The notes: generated from the sequence alone by a model not told the origin. DNA of 64,000 nucleotides from Symbiodinium natans (GCA_905221605.1 CAJNDS010000591.1:852701-916700), one strand, 5' to 3'; numbered from the stretch's first letter, positions 22,612 to 34,969 are shown. Program-made: numbers and translations.

Positions 22612-24182
22612 GAAGCAGTTTAGGGGGCGTGCCAAGTTTAGGGCGGACAAAGGTTCCAAGCTCAAAGGGTTTTTTCGGGCTTGGCAGTCTTCTCCCTTCT
22701 TGGGTTTAAGAGGATCGTGTCTGCCGTCGAACCTAATGCATTAAACCCCTCAAGCCCTTCTTTTTTAAAGAGGGTTTCCGGAAAGGGACATCCGAGATTC
22801 GGGTTTAGGGTTTGGCGGCAAGAGACTTCCCGGTTGAAATTCGGTTTAGCGTCTAGGGCCTCAGTCAGGCCCTAAACCCTAAACCCTAAACCCTCCTAGC
22901 TGGGTTTGCTTGCATTAATCGCGGGGGGGGGGGGGGGGGGCAACTTTCCAGGCTTGTGTTTAGAGAGATAGTGGGGGCAGGGTCTAGTGTTTGTGGTTCA
23001 GAGATGTTCAGGGTACCCTTAACCCTAAACCCTAAACCCTAAACGTTTAGTAAGTGCAGGGAAAGCTGGGATTACGTGTGCGCAAAGTCCTAGGAGCAAG
23101 CAAGCTGGGGGCTTGCCTCTAAGACCCGAGTTTTGATACGGGGCGGTCTTAGGGTTTAGGTTTTTTTCCGCACGCCCCGGAACCTTTCAAGCAGATCAGC
23201 TCCAAGCCGAAGTTCAGGCCATATCATGCAGAAGGGCAAGTTCATGAAGATTTTACGACAGTCATCGCGAAAAGCGCGTTAACTGCTGCAAACAAAACAA
23301 GCAGCCTGATGAACCCTACGCGAACGCTGAACCCGGATCAAGCCCTTTGGTGTTTTGGGGCCTTGGACTGCGCGCGTGGTGGGGTTTGAAAACCCTAAAC
23401 CCTAAAACCCTAAGCCTGGTAAAAGTGTCACATCCTGAGGCTGGGCGCCCTGGCAGCGAACTGCTGCTGCGCCGCCTGTCACGGGGGGGAGTGCTGCGCG
23501 GATGCTCCTTCTGCAACGAGTTAGGGGTGTAGGGTTGCGGGTTTAGGTTTTAGGGTTCAGGGTTCAGGGTTTAGGGTTCCATTTCGATGGACCCATCCAA
23601 AGAGCCCAATGTTAATTAAAGGAAACGATCTCACATCATACAGGGATCCTGAATATGATTTAAGGTCTATTCCTTATGTAAGGGGTATTTGGGGCTCTGT
23701 GGGAGCGAGCTTTTCGTGAATTAAACCCGAAAACCCCCATTAATGACCCGCCCTTGCGAACCCCGCTTACTAAGTCGAAAGGGCTTCCAAGCGTCTAAGA
23801 GTCTAAGCCCTGACCTTCGCACGTCTCTCCCCGCCAACTGGAACCCCCCACCTCCCTTCCCACTCGGTGGGTTTAAGCACCGGGCGAGGAGAAGAGTTCC
23901 GGGCCAGGAGAAGAGTTGAGTTTAAAATCTAACAACCCCACACCGAGGGTGGGGAATAAAAGAACAATTACGAAAAGAACAATGGACCCTATGTAGCTGG
24001 GCTCTACCACCCCCCCTATATGTATATACAGATATATATATATATATGTATATATATATATGTATATGTATATAAAAGCCTTATAGCCCGAAACCCTAAA
24101 CCCTATAGTTAGACCCTGCGACATAAAAAAAGAGGATGCTATCAACCCTCTCAATGCCCCTTTACAATTTAAGGTGTACTCC

Positions 24183-24267
24183 CACCCTAAACCCTAAACC
24201 CCTAAACCCTAAACCCTAAACCCTAAACCCTAAACCCTAAACCCTAAACCCTAAACCCTAAACCCTT
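24183..24267 (-). repeat. CCCTAAA array splitting a dispersed sequence
   Basis: About 12 units. The left flank (aatttaaggtgtact) and right flank (ttacttaaggggtattgggc) together match uninterrupted copies at about 23656-23705 and 4118-4165. Confidence 0.85.
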
Positions 24268-24381
24268 ACTTAAGGGGTATTGGGCTCTTTGGGAAGGAAG
24301 GAGGCTGCGGCTGCTGCGGACCCAGCTGCTGGGTCTCGGTCTTCGAGTCCCTGGGCTGCGTGTGCCTTGGCCTTAAAAGGG

Positions 24382-24467
24382 GGTTAGGGGTTTAGGGTTT
24401 AGGGTGTAGGGTTTAGGGTTTAGGGTTTAGGGTTTAGGGTTTAGGGTTTAGGGTTTAGGGTTTAGGG
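24382..24467 (+). repeat. TTTAGGG array
   Basis: About 12 units; right-hand partner of the CCCTAAA array at 24183-24267, with a GC-rich island (24295-24370) between them. Confidence 0.9.
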
Positions 24468-26015
24468 CGTCAAACTACCTGGAGGTTTCATGGGTAGATG
24501 TAACTGGGGTTAGGAACTTGTGGAACCTTACACCCCCCTAAACCTAGAAACGCTTTAGTCCCCGAAGCCCCAGAACCACCCCAGAAACCCCATAAATCCA
24601 AGAAACCCTATGAACCCTAAATCCCAGAAATGCGAGAGCCGCTATAACCCAGAACCCTAAACCCTAAACCCTGAACCCTAACCCTAAACCCTAAACCGAA
24701 AAGACAAAAAACCCTTGTAAACCCTAAGCCCTAATCCCGAAAGCCGTATAGAAACCCCGACACCCTCCTGGAAAGAACCTTAGACCCCAAACCCTAAACC
24801 CAAAACCCTCAACCCTTCAAAACCCTAAACGCTAAACTCTAGGTACTCCGAAGCTCCCCTAGAGATAGCCCTAAACCCTAAACCCTAAACCCTAAACCCT
24901 AAACCCTAAACCCTAAACCCTAAACCCCTAAACCCCTAAACCCTAAACCCTTCCAAAAGGCCGACATGGACCCTTGCTTCGTTCTTCGTCCACCGCTTCG
25001 GCGGCACTTGGGGACGCGATATTGTGGGGGGCGAGTTTGATGGTCCAGGGGGTTCGGGTTTAGGGTTTAGGGTTTTGGGTTTTGGGTTTTGGGTTTGGCG
25101 TTTCGGGTTTAGGGTTTAGGGTTGGAGAGCGTAGGACTTTCGGATTCTCATTTGACAAGATTAACATGAAAGGGTGCTGCGGGGCTTTGGGTTTAGGACT
25201 TAAGGTTCTTCCCTAAACCCTAAACCCTAAACCGGTTTTAAGGCCTAGAGGGTTTGGGGGGGGGGGGGCGGACCAAGCAGGGTTCAAGAGTTAGGGACCA
25301 GTTAGGGACAGTTAGGGAATGGATTCATGGGTTCCCCTACCACCCTCTATACTATCCCCCCCGCCCTAGGTTCCCCCCCCCGCCCCCCCCTCAATAACCT
25401 TAGTCAGGCGAATCATCCCTAAATAGTCTTGATGACGGGGGGGGGGGGGGGGGTAGCATAGTGGGGAACCCTGGAGTTTAGGCAGTTTAGGGGCTTGAAG
25501 GGTTGGTGGGCTTGAAGGGTTTAAAAGGCTTGAGGCCTGGAGCATCAAAGCAAGGCTTCATTAGGGTTTAGGGTGTTTCGGTTTAGGGTTTAGGCTTCAA
25601 GGGTGTGAGGCTTAGGGCTTCTAGGCCTGTGTAAGCCCCGATTCGAGGGTTCGTTGAGATGAGACACGCTTTGAGGAGTGCTTGTGGACGGATAGTGGGT
25701 TTCAGGGTTTGGGTAGGAGGATCATGGTTTAGGGCTCAGGCCCCAGGATTCGGAACATGCTTTTTGCTCGGGTTTGGCGGCGTTTTTCGTGATCCTTCAA
25801 TCATGAGCTCTTGAAAATGCCCCCCCCCCCCCCCCCAACCCAGAGAGAGGTAAGGGAATTTGTGGAGGTTACTTGGGGAGGGACACCTGAAATCAGAAAC
25901 CTTTGAACCTTCAAAATTTCAACTGATCCCTACAGGCTTTTCAACCCTAAACCCTAAACCCTGAACCCTGAACCCTGAACCCTGAACCCTGCAAAGGCAT
26001 CCCATGCTTCAGCCT

Positions 26016-26069
26016 CTACTTGCTGAAGGGCCTCCTCTTTTCGGGCTGTGGCTTCTTAGGAGGCGGCAC
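26016..26069 (-). CDS. Candidate terminal exon on the minus strand
   Basis: On the minus strand, ctaccaagcag is followed by 17 codons rich in Pro and Lys (VPPPKKPQPEKRRPFSK) and a TAG. It is bracketed by CCCTAAA/CCCTGAA (25945-25990) and TTTAGGG (from 26103). The bracket rule is symmetric, so it does not fix the strand. This is the best minus-strand case. Confidence 0.3.
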   Translation of the reverse strand: MPPPKKPQPEKRRPFSK

Positions 26070-26695
26070 CTGCTTGGTAGCCGAGGGGTACTCCTTTGCG
26101 GGTTAGGGTTTAGGCGGGTTAGGGTTTAGGGTTTATAGGGTTTAGGGTTTAGGTTCTAGGTTCCCTTTAAAAGGTAGCCAACAAGAAAAGGGGGTGCCCT
26201 TTATGATCATATGGTTTCTGTGCTGCCAACGTCTGCCGGTGTTGGGCTTCTTTGGAGAAGTGGGTTGGTTTTAGGGGTTCAGGGTTTAGGGCTTTAGGGT
26301 TTTGGGGGTTTTGGGCTCTGAGGGTTTAGGGGTTTGAGGGTTTTGGCGTTTTGAGGGTTTAGGGCATTCAGGCTTTCAAGGTTTAGTGTTCAGGAGGGCT
26401 GCTATACACCCCACACATCCCCCAATGTTGTACCTGGGGGCGTGAAAGCCCTACGCAAAAGAGCCTCTACATTGCCCCAAAGTGTTCAGAAGCCTAGAAC
26501 ACCGTCACATGGCCAGTTTTCTGAAATCATGCTCCAATTTAGTACTGCTCTAATCATACAGTCCTGCATGACACTAGCTACCGCCCTAAATCCTAAATCC
26601 CTTGCACCCACACCCTAAACTTTAACATGGGGGTTTCCGAGATTAGGGGTACCTTCTTGGGGTCATTAATATAAGGGAATCCTACTATTTGGGGA

Positions 26696-26752
26696 CCCTA
26701 AACCCTAAACCCTAAACCCTAAACCCTAAACCCTAAACCCTAAACCCTAAAC
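26696..26752 (-). repeat. CCCTAAA array flanked by a 13-bp direct repeat
   Basis: Eight units. CCTACTATTTGGG stands at 26681-26693 and 26753-26765, nearly flush with the array. Confidence 0.9.
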
Positions 26753-26803
26753 CCTACTATTTGGGTCGCTTTTTTTTGTAAACCCCCATGTGCACTTCAA
26801 AAG

Positions 26804-26868
26804 GTGTGACCCTGACGGGTGCTGCCGCGATTGCCGGACTCCGCTTCTGCCGCTGGGCTCGCAAAGAC
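26804..26868 (+). CDS. Candidate exon with a canonical GTAAGG donor
   Basis: Open frame ending AAIAGLRFCRWARKD followed by GTAAGG at 26869. The acceptor is less clear, probably the aaaag just upstream. The left block is the CCCTAAA array at 26696-26752 and the right one is TTTAGGG from 26889. Confidence 0.4.
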
Positions 26869-28774
26869 GTAAGGAAAGCCGAAGGCTTGGGGTTTAGGGT
26901 TTAGGGTTTAGGGCTTTGGGTTTTGGGTCTCGGGTTTTGGATTTAGGGTTTAGGGTTTAGGGTTTAGGGCCATGGGCTGCAAAACAAGGGTTTACGGTTT
27001 AGGGTTTCGAGTTTACTACAGGCGCTACTCGAAGATAAGCTAGCTCTTGGGTAGTTCTAAGTCGGGTGTTTAGTGTCCGAAAAATAGGGTCACAGACAAC
27101 CAAAGCTACATAGCACCCCGTAAAATGTCGGATCGAATCTCCTTTTGGCTCCCTCCTGTCTGAGAGACCTGCATTCTTGAATTCCCTGCAATAGTCAACC
27201 TTTGCACTGGTAATTGATGGTTAACTTATACTGTTTGCCGACGGAGGTGTAGGGTAACTGGTACAAATTGCCTTGCAACAGCCCTAGATGCGCGTGCCTT
27301 AACCCTAAACCCTAAACCCTAAACCCCAAACCGTGGCCCAAACCCTGCCTTGAAGACAGACCCATGGTTCCAAGGCAGGGACTACAATGATGCGTGTGGC
27401 GGCTGCGTACAGTAGTGCGAGCTACTGATCTCTGCGAGTGTCGGCCGTCCGGGCCCCATGGAAGTGCAGGGGCCCTTAACCCTAAACCCTAAAACCCTAA
27501 ACCCTAAACCCTAAACCCTAAAACCCTAAAACCCTAAACGAGGACTGTTCAGCTACGGCTGGTTAGGAGTCAGCACGGTAAAGCCACGTACATCGAGGTT
27601 GAAGACCGACATGGTGCAGCAGGGCCCTTTGAGACACAGAGCATGCGTTGATACTGAGATATGCCCACCCTTGATAGGGTTGTTGCTGGGGTGATAAGGC
27701 CTTACAGCCCATCCTGGTTCAAAGGCGAGAAGCATAGGCCTGTTGCAGCATATCGGATCTTTTGTAGGATCTTATAGCCACAGACATGTAAACCCGACAG
27801 AGGCCTTATGAACCAGCAGTAGGGGCCCCCCCTGCACATTGGGAGGGCTATGACATGCCATGTGCAAGAGGCTGGCAAAAGTTCCAGCCTCGGCTAACAC
27901 AGCGCGATCTTCAACATGCGCGTTGTTTAGGGTTTAGGGTTTAGGGTTTAGGGTTTCATGCGGGTCTAGCTTCCGAGCGTGCCGCCGGCGTTGCAACTAC
28001 CATTCCAGAGCTCAACATTTTCTTGCGTACGGCATCCTGGCAGGTCTAGATCCAGGGGGAAAATAAATAAATATATACATATGTATATCTCACTACATAC
28101 ACGTACTTTATACACAGTTATTGATACAAACACGTATATATGTATATTTATATATATGTATATAGATGCATGTAAAACACGCATGGTCTTCCAGGCACCG
28201 GGTGGAAGATTCGGCAGCTCAGGTTCAGGTGTTCCGGTTGCATACGCTCGGTTTCAACTTAGAAGCACGCGCATGTTGGGCTGCTTTGGCTTCTCTCTTG
28301 GTGCGTTCTGCTTCAGGTGCTCTTGTGGCTACAAGGAATCCCGAAGCCCTATATACACTAGATCTGGTGTCCGCAAAATTTAGAACTCAACTATTAAAAA
28401 AATGTACAGCCACCCGGTCTGAGACGGCTGCAAGAATCACAAGTTGCCATCTCTTTATGCTCCAGACCAGGAGCTCCTGGAAATTGTGCCTTTTAGGGTT
28501 TTGGGTTTCGCGTTCAGGGTTTAGGGCTTGGGGTGTAGGGTTTTAGGGTTTAGAGTTTCGGGCTTAGGGTTTTGGGGCTTCGGGTTTTAGGGTTTGGGGT
28601 TTTCGGGTTTGGTTTCGGGTTTGGTGTGAAGGGAACCCCTCCGCAGCCCCCAACTGGGCGCGGTGAGTAGAGAGAAGGTGCCGGAAACCTCCAGGGTACA
28701 CAGACACCGGTGCAATAGATTCGGATTGGGGTTTGTGTTGGGTGCAGGAGGCTTTTTGACGCCTAAGCCCTAGA

Positions 28775-28930
28775 CCCTAAACCTAGACCCTAAACCCTAA
28801 ACCCTAAAACCTAAACCCTAAACCCTAAACCCTAAACCCTACACCCTAAACCCTAAACCCTAAACCCTAAACCCTAAACCCTAAACCCTAAACCCTAAAC
28901 CCTAAACCCTAAACCCTAAACCCTAAACCC
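28775..28930 (-). repeat. CCCTAAA array
   Basis: About 20 units with single-base variants near the left end. Confidence 0.9.
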
Positions 28931-28934
28931 TTGC

Positions 28935-29008
28935 TTGAAGACGGCTTGCCTTCATCCGCGCAAGCTGCAAGAGCCCTGGAGCTGACAGTTCTAGCAAGGT
29001 CGCGGGAG
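28935..29008 (+). CDS. Candidate exon after a long CCCTAAA block
   Basis: The frame reads EDGLPSSAQAARALELTVLA then RSRE and meets a GTACCC donor at 29009. A GTCGCG donor slightly upstream is an alternative. The left array (28775-28930) has about 20 units; the right TTTAGGG array starts at 29030. Confidence 0.38.
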
Positions 29009-29029
29009 GTACCCTGACAGCAGAAATGA

Positions 29030-29095
29030 AGGGTTTAGGGTTTAGGGTTTAGGGTTTAGGGTTTAGGGTTTAGGGTTTAGGGTTTAGGGTTTAGG
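29030..29095 (+). repeat. TTTAGGG array
   Basis: Nine units; partner of 28775-28930 across the candidate exon 28935-29008. Confidence 0.9.
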
Positions 29096-29649
29096 GTGTT
29101 AGCCTATGGGCCATATTACCCTACGACAAGCTCGGGCCACTTGGGTCAACATATTTGATGTGTGGCAATCCACGCCCTAAGCTTTTTGGGACATCAGGGT
29201 CAAAGATGTGCTAGGAATTCTTCCTGTTTTTAGGGGTTTAATTAGGGTTTAGGGTTTAGGGTTTAGGGTTTAGGGTTTAGGGGCTCCTTTATCAGCCCCT
29301 TTGAAACCCAAAACAGGGCACACTTCTGTTATTTCCGAGGCTACTCTTGGGTCTATTGTTACCGCACCAAGGGCAGGAGTTTAGGGTTTAGGGTTTAGGG
29401 TCCCCACATGCACCTTGAACAACAAAGGGCTCGCCAGACATGTATAAGAGCCTGAGAGTGGAATTTCAGGCAAAATGGGCTTTTAGGTCTAGGGATTTTG
29501 GTACCCTTTGCATATATAAGGGAGATACCCCGTCCCGGGAGATGCCACAATGTCTGCAGACTAATTAGGGTCTAGGGTTTAGGGTTTAGGGTTTAGGGTG
29601 GGTCCCTCCTAGCGGCAGTTAGCAGCACTCTTATCCGCCCTCGGCACAG

Positions 29650-29739
29650 CTTCCAGGACGGCTCGGGTCCGATGCTCCATGCGCGGGCACTGCGAGAGTG
29701 CGAGCAGAAGGAAAAGAAAAGAAAAGCCAGCTTCAGCAG
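29650..29739 (+). CDS. Candidate 90-nt exon with both splice sites flush
   Basis: The acceptor is ccctcggcacag. The frame reads FQDGSGPMLHARALRECEQK then a Lys-rich tail, and the exon ends CAG|GTTTTAGGG. The basic tail could be a nuclear-type signal. This is a strong example of a TTTAGGG block whose first bases are the donor. Confidence 0.45.
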
Positions 29740-30257
29740 GTTTTAGGGTTTAGGGTTTAGGGTTTAGGGTTTAGCATGTTTAGATCGTCACAGCATCTGA
29801 TGAGAACGTGCCCTCGTTCTACCATGTTGGAAAGCGCTCTTCACTTGATGAAGCTTCATCCCACTCACCCTCTGAAATGCAGCGGAGCCTGTTGTTTCGC
29901 ATGGGGGGGGGGGGGGGGCGTAGTGTGGTGCCTGGAAGAGGTGGCTAGACCCAGAGTAGGCCCTTATTCCCCTGTTTAGGGTTTAGGTTCCCTGATTCTT
30001 TAAACCATCAAGGGCACCCTTTTTTTATTCCGAGGTTACTTTTGGGTCTAGGTGGCAAACCCTGTCGAAATCCTCCCTATTCACGTTTCCAGAATTTTTC
30101 GCAGAAGCCCTGAAACTTTACTTGGAGGTTCATGGGACAGTTGCACGTGGGGTGATACGTGCCCTAAGTACTGGTGTACTTGAGAAAACGGGCTGTAGTA
30201 ATCCCACTTCTAACACCACTTATAGCTACCCTGAACCTCCCCAAAGAGGCACCCTTG

Positions 30258-30475
30258 AACCCTAAACCCTCAAATCCTAAACCCTAAACCCTTACCTTTA
30301 CCCTTAAACCGACTTAAACCCTTAAACCCTTAAACAAAACCCTTAACCCTTAAACCCTTAGACCCTTAAACCCTTTACCCTTAAACCCTTACACCCTTAA
30401 ACCCTGAAACCCTTAAACCCTTAAGCCCTTAAACCCTTAATCCCTTAAACCCTTAAACCCTAACCCTAAAACCCT
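30258..30475 (-). repeat. CCCTTAAA eight-mer array
   Basis: Over 20 units of the 8-base variant CCCTTAAA with point changes, distinct from the usual 7-mer. Confidence 0.88.
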
Positions 30476-31875
30476 TTCAGTCCTTAAATTTGTGCCAGGC
30501 ACTCCTGCCCACTTCCTCCCGGAGCTTCCGCCTGGGCCACGAGGCGGGCAGCAGTGCTTGTTTAGGGTTTGAGGTTTAGGTTTTAGGGTTTAGGGTTTAG
30601 GGTTTGAGGTTTTAGGGTTTTGGGTTTAGGGTTTAGGGTCATCTTGTCCTCATGTTTGAGACTGGGCCTCTTGATTGGCAGTATGGGAGTCCCGTCAGTA
30701 GCACTGGAAGCCTGTGCTTTGGGCAGTTTCTGGCAGCACCGCCGGGAGTTTGGATGCAAAAACAAGTTAGAATTTGGGGGTTTAGGGTTTAGGGTTTAAG
30801 GGTTCTCTGGGTTCTGGTCGTGCAGGGAGCCTCGTACTTAGGTACCAGCAGCACTTAGAGGGATCGGGGTGGTGAGGTGAGGGGCAAGGGTTGGGCACAA
30901 CTTCACGGCGCAGAGTCTTTCCACAAAGCTAGGCTTCCTTAAACCCTTCTACAAGCAGGGGCCCCCCAGTTTTTGGTAGAGTTATAAGGACCCTTAATTG
31001 GGTTATAAGGATCCTAGCTACTGGGGTACCACGCTTATAAGCCCCTTTAAACCTCCTGAGAGCAGCCTGTTAGGTCGGGGTTCGGAAAGGTTCTTTGGTT
31101 CAGGATTTTAGGGTTTATGGGGTTAGGGTTCAGGGTTTAGAGGGTTGCGGGTTCAGCATTTCCAGTTTCGAAAGGCCTTGCGTTTGCAGCAGGGCTGTGC
31201 AGCATGGGGCCATGTGAAGCGCATGACCAACTGTTGCATCTTGAGCCCCTTTAAACCCTGAACCCTAAACCCGAATCCTTGCCTTTGTTGCCTTGCCTGC
31301 CTGTGCGAGCGCGAGAGCCGAAAGGCTAAGCCCTGAAGGCAAAACCCCTAAGCCCAGTCTCCGCACACTCCAAGAGCCGAAAAAAGGGCGACTTTTTTGC
31401 TCATGGAACCTAACCTTACCCCGCCAACAAGGGGTTTCCGAAACTCGGGGGAGTCCCAGATGTTCGTAAAACACCACAAGAGAACCCTGAACTGTGTGGG
31501 GGTTGCGGTTTAGGGTTTCTTTTTTTGTCTGGGTTGTATCACACATGCAGCAGGCGAGATTGTCCGGGCCCGGTATTCCAAAGGGCTTAGGGCTTGGGGT
31601 TTCGGGTCGCGGCAGGTGCCAGTGGCGGCGAGCCCCATCTCCACGGGCGTGGGTGAGAGTGAGCAGCCACAGACACTCTGCGAAAGCTGGGTGTCGAGAC
31701 CCATATTCTAAATCCTAAACCCTAAATCCCAAACCCTAAACCGTAAATCCTAAACCCTAAACCCGAAATCCTAAACCCTAAACCGGTTTAGGGTCGTGAG
31801 TGCCCCATTCGTTCAGAAGCTCTCTGAACCCTGGACCTCTCCCCCGAGCCGATCCTCACTGCCTCTCCATATACT

Positions 31876-31982
31876 CAGGGTTTAGGGTTTTAGGGTTTAG
31901 GGTTTTAGGGTTTTAGGGTTTTAGGGTTTTAGGGTTTTAGGGTTTTAGGGTTTTAGGGTTTTAGGGTTTAGGGTTTAGGGTA
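31876..31982 (+). repeat. TTTTAGGG eight-mer array
   Basis: About ten consecutive TTTTAGGG units with 7-mers at both edges. TTTTAGGG is the telomere repeat known from Chlamydomonas-type green algae, but here it is a local variant inside a 7-mer background. Confidence 0.9.
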
Positions 31983-33237
31983 GCTGCATGGTCCCTTAGT
32001 TCTTCTGGTCTCTTACCTTGCTTAAAGGGTATTGAAGTATCGGCCTCTGGGTTGTATGGGGTATATAGCCCTAAGGGTCCTGCACCCTTTTTGTTTATTC
32101 TCGGGCCCCAAAAAGGCCCTATACGGGGAGCGCGTTAAGGCCACAAGTATTCCCTAGTTGGGTACATGCACCCTTAGGGTTCGGGCATGTGGTTCAGTGC
32201 CTTGGGAGGCTTAGGCTTTTTAAGGGTTTAGGGTTTAGGGTCTACAGCGCATCTTTACAACAAAGACCTGCGGCAAAAAGGGGTGAGAGTTTCCGGGTGT
32301 AGCTTCTTTCCTCTATAAGGTTCGTTACATGGTCTCTTACAAGATGGCTCCTCCTACCTGCCTTACAGGGGTTCGAGGTTTAAGGTTTAGGGTTTGGGTT
32401 TAGGGTGTTCTGAAGTAGGCGCCCTTGAGTTTCATAGGGTCTAGAAAGTGCTCCCCAGTAGAGGGCCCCAAAGAAAAAACCAAAAAAGACAGCAGCCACC
32501 CCTCAGATTTCATCTCTAATTGTTAGCATCCTCCCCCCCCGATGCAAGCCGCCAAGGAAGATGTCTGTCCGGCAGCTTGTGCAGGAGCAGGACACGGGTG
32601 GCAAACGCCTAGGGGGTGGCACCGTCTGCAGATGGTGTGGATTGAGGGGTTTGGGGTTTTATAGGTCCTGAACCCTACGTGGCGTGTGAGGACGTGAACA
32701 TTCTAGGTAGGCCCTTGGGATATTTTCTCCTTTCCCCTTGTTGGTTCTTAGAGGGTCATATTTCGGAACATGTTTCCGAGGGTTTCAGGGCCATCCTAGC
32801 ATTCAAGGATGGGGATCCCGGGTTTCAGGCGATGTTGCCGCGTCTTGACTTGGGGAGATTTCAGGGTTTAGGGCTTAGAGCTTAGGGTTTTAGGGGCTAA
32901 TCAGAGTTGGCCTAAACCTGATAATTGTACTCACGCAGATATACATGCACAACATATACATACATATATATATATATATATATATTTGTATATATACATA
33001 TACACATAATATATACTTATTTATTTGTTACACACACACTCACACATATATATATATATCTGTGCGTGTATCACGGATATAATTTTCATTTGCATGGACA
33101 TGTGTATACATGTACAGGCCATTTGTTGAGGCAATTTGGAGGTCTTGGCACTGGTGTGCTTGGTAATTTTAACCCTAACCCCTAACCCCCAACCCTCAAC
33201 CCGAAACCCCAAACCCAAAACCCAACCCCTAAAACCC

Positions 33238-33302
33238 GAAACCCTGAACCCTAAACCCTAAACCCTAAACCCTAAACCCTAAACCCTAAACCCTAAACCC
33301 TA
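33238..33302 (-). repeat. CCCTAAA array
   Basis: Nine units, ending 15 nt before the candidate exon 33318-33376. Confidence 0.9.
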
Positions 33303-33317
33303 GTCGAAGCCCCCCAG

Positions 33318-33376
33318 AGGACGTGGAACGGGTTCGGCTGGAGTCCTCCCCAAGCGACCACTTTGACTTCCGGAAG
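33318..33376 (+). CDS. Candidate 59-nt exon with a GTAGGG donor
   Basis: Acceptor gccccccag, frame DVERVRLESSPSDHFDFRK, donor AAG|GTAGGG. The CCCTAAA array at 33238-33302 ends 15 nt before the exon. Both splice sites are good. Confidence 0.47.
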
Positions 33377-34913
33377 GTAGGGGAATGCCCGCATGAATTA
33401 TCCTTTTGTGGGGCTTTCCCAGTTTAGGGTTTATAGGGTAGGGTTTAGGGTTTAGGGTTCAGGGTTTGGGATTTAGGGTTTAGGGTTCAGGGTTCAGGGT
33501 TTAGGGTTTAGGGTAAATATCCTTTGTGGGGCTTTTCCCAAAGATGGGGGTGCCTTTGTACATTGTTGGTATTTGTGGGTGTGTTTGGGTGTGCCCCTAT
33601 CGTGGAAAGTACCGCTGTGAACCCAGCCATGGGATTTAGAAGGCAGAAGCCCAACATGGGGCAATATAGGGGTCGACTAATGGCATTCCCTTGTGGTTCC
33701 TACAGAATTATACTGTAGTACCCCCCCCCCCCCCAAAAAAAAAAAAAAAAAAAAAAAACAACCCTATTCTGATGATTAAGGCCCCTAGATTGCCTCGTTT
33801 CGGAAAAAAAAAAAGCGCTTCGGGCCCCCACTGCCAGAACAGTGCTGCAAATGGACCCCCACGTTTCCGGCTTGCGTTGGACTTCGAACCCCACATGTCA
33901 GTTGGATTTGGGTTTAGGGTTTAGGCCATTTTCCCCAACCTGATACGACATTAAAACCCTTCAGCCCAGAGAATCCTACTCCACCCCCCCCCCCCCAAAA
34001 AAAAAAAAAAAATGAAAACTAAAAACACACAAATTAACAAATAGTAAGAATAAATGAATAAACCCTAAACACCCAAAATGGTTTAGGGTGCTGCAAAAAT
34101 ACGGCCCCAAACCCCTGCAGGCTGAGCGGGACACAGAACGCACAGTGATGCAGCAGGAGTCCCGTCTAGCTTTTCGGGATTTCTGGGTTGAGCCTGTGCA
34201 ACCTGCCGAAAATTTCGATGTAGTACCGTTCTAGAGAGGTATACTATGATCCCCTATAACTAGCCGTAGCGATTAATTAGGAAGGAGCCTTCAGGTAATG
34301 GCCAGCTGAAATACCGGAATGACATGGGACTCAAAAGTGGAGGGAATCCACTAAGAGGGCAGGTCATAAAGAGGGTACCAGCATCCTTGCGCCCCCGCAG
34401 CTTGTGAATGTACACCCGAAAACCTAAACCCCAAACTCCAAGCCCCGAACCCCAAAATCCTGAACTAATCTTCCAAACGAACCCTAGGGGCCTCGGGACC
34501 TTAGGGCGTGAAGTCCTGGACGCAAAGCACTTTTGAGAAAGGTGTGATAAGGTTTAACTAAGGGTGTCAGAGTTCGGGAGGGTTCGGCTTCAGGGTGACT
34601 TTCCCGCAGACAGACGGAAGCCTCACCTAAACTTAAACCCTATACGCCCCCCACACCCTAAACCCGAAAGCCGAAACCCTAAACCCTAAACCTTATGGAT
34701 GGATGGATGGATGGATGGCACGCAGGGTACGGCTGCCAAAGGGTGCCTTCCCCTCCACCGTCTCAGGGAGCCTCCGCAAGCGTCATCGGCAACCCTCCAG
34801 CAAAGGTTCCTAAAACCCAAACCCCCAACCCTCCTAAACCCGAAACCCTAAACCCTAAACCCTAAACCCTACAATTCAACTCCCAGAACCTCAATCCTTG
34901 CGTGTGGATGCAG

Positions 34914-34969
34914 GAGCCGGTGGCAGTGAAGACCGAAGTGTTGCGGAACCATGACTCCGAAACTACTGG
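34914..34969 (+). CDS. Candidate exon ending at a TTTAGGG donor
   Basis: Acceptor gtggatgcag, frame EPVAVKTEVLRNHDSETT, donor GTTTAGGG at 34970. CCCTAAA units lie at 34845-34870 upstream. Confidence 0.42.

Larger units (their letters stand above)
20001..33000. other. Host region 3: telomere-repeat blocks and exon-like islands
   Basis: Listed islands are 20662-20760, 21309-21375, 21802-21841, 26016-26069, 26804-26868, 28935-29008 and 29650-29739. Others at 24295-24370, 24960-25050, 27340-27470, 30480-30560, 31795-31870 and 32541-32640 lie between inverted blocks but lack clear splice signals. Long G or C runs occur near 20880, 22923, 25257, 25438, 25820 and 29904. TA-rich runs lie at 24020-24075, 28065-28165 and 32955-33060. 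Positions 27541-27920 and 29960-30240 show nothing I can name. Confidence 0.55.

Noticed and set aside
27966-28546. Overlapping 126-134 codon frames as a host gene
   Set aside because: They overlap on both strands, run through TA microsatellite and TTTAGGG sequence, and show no family motif.
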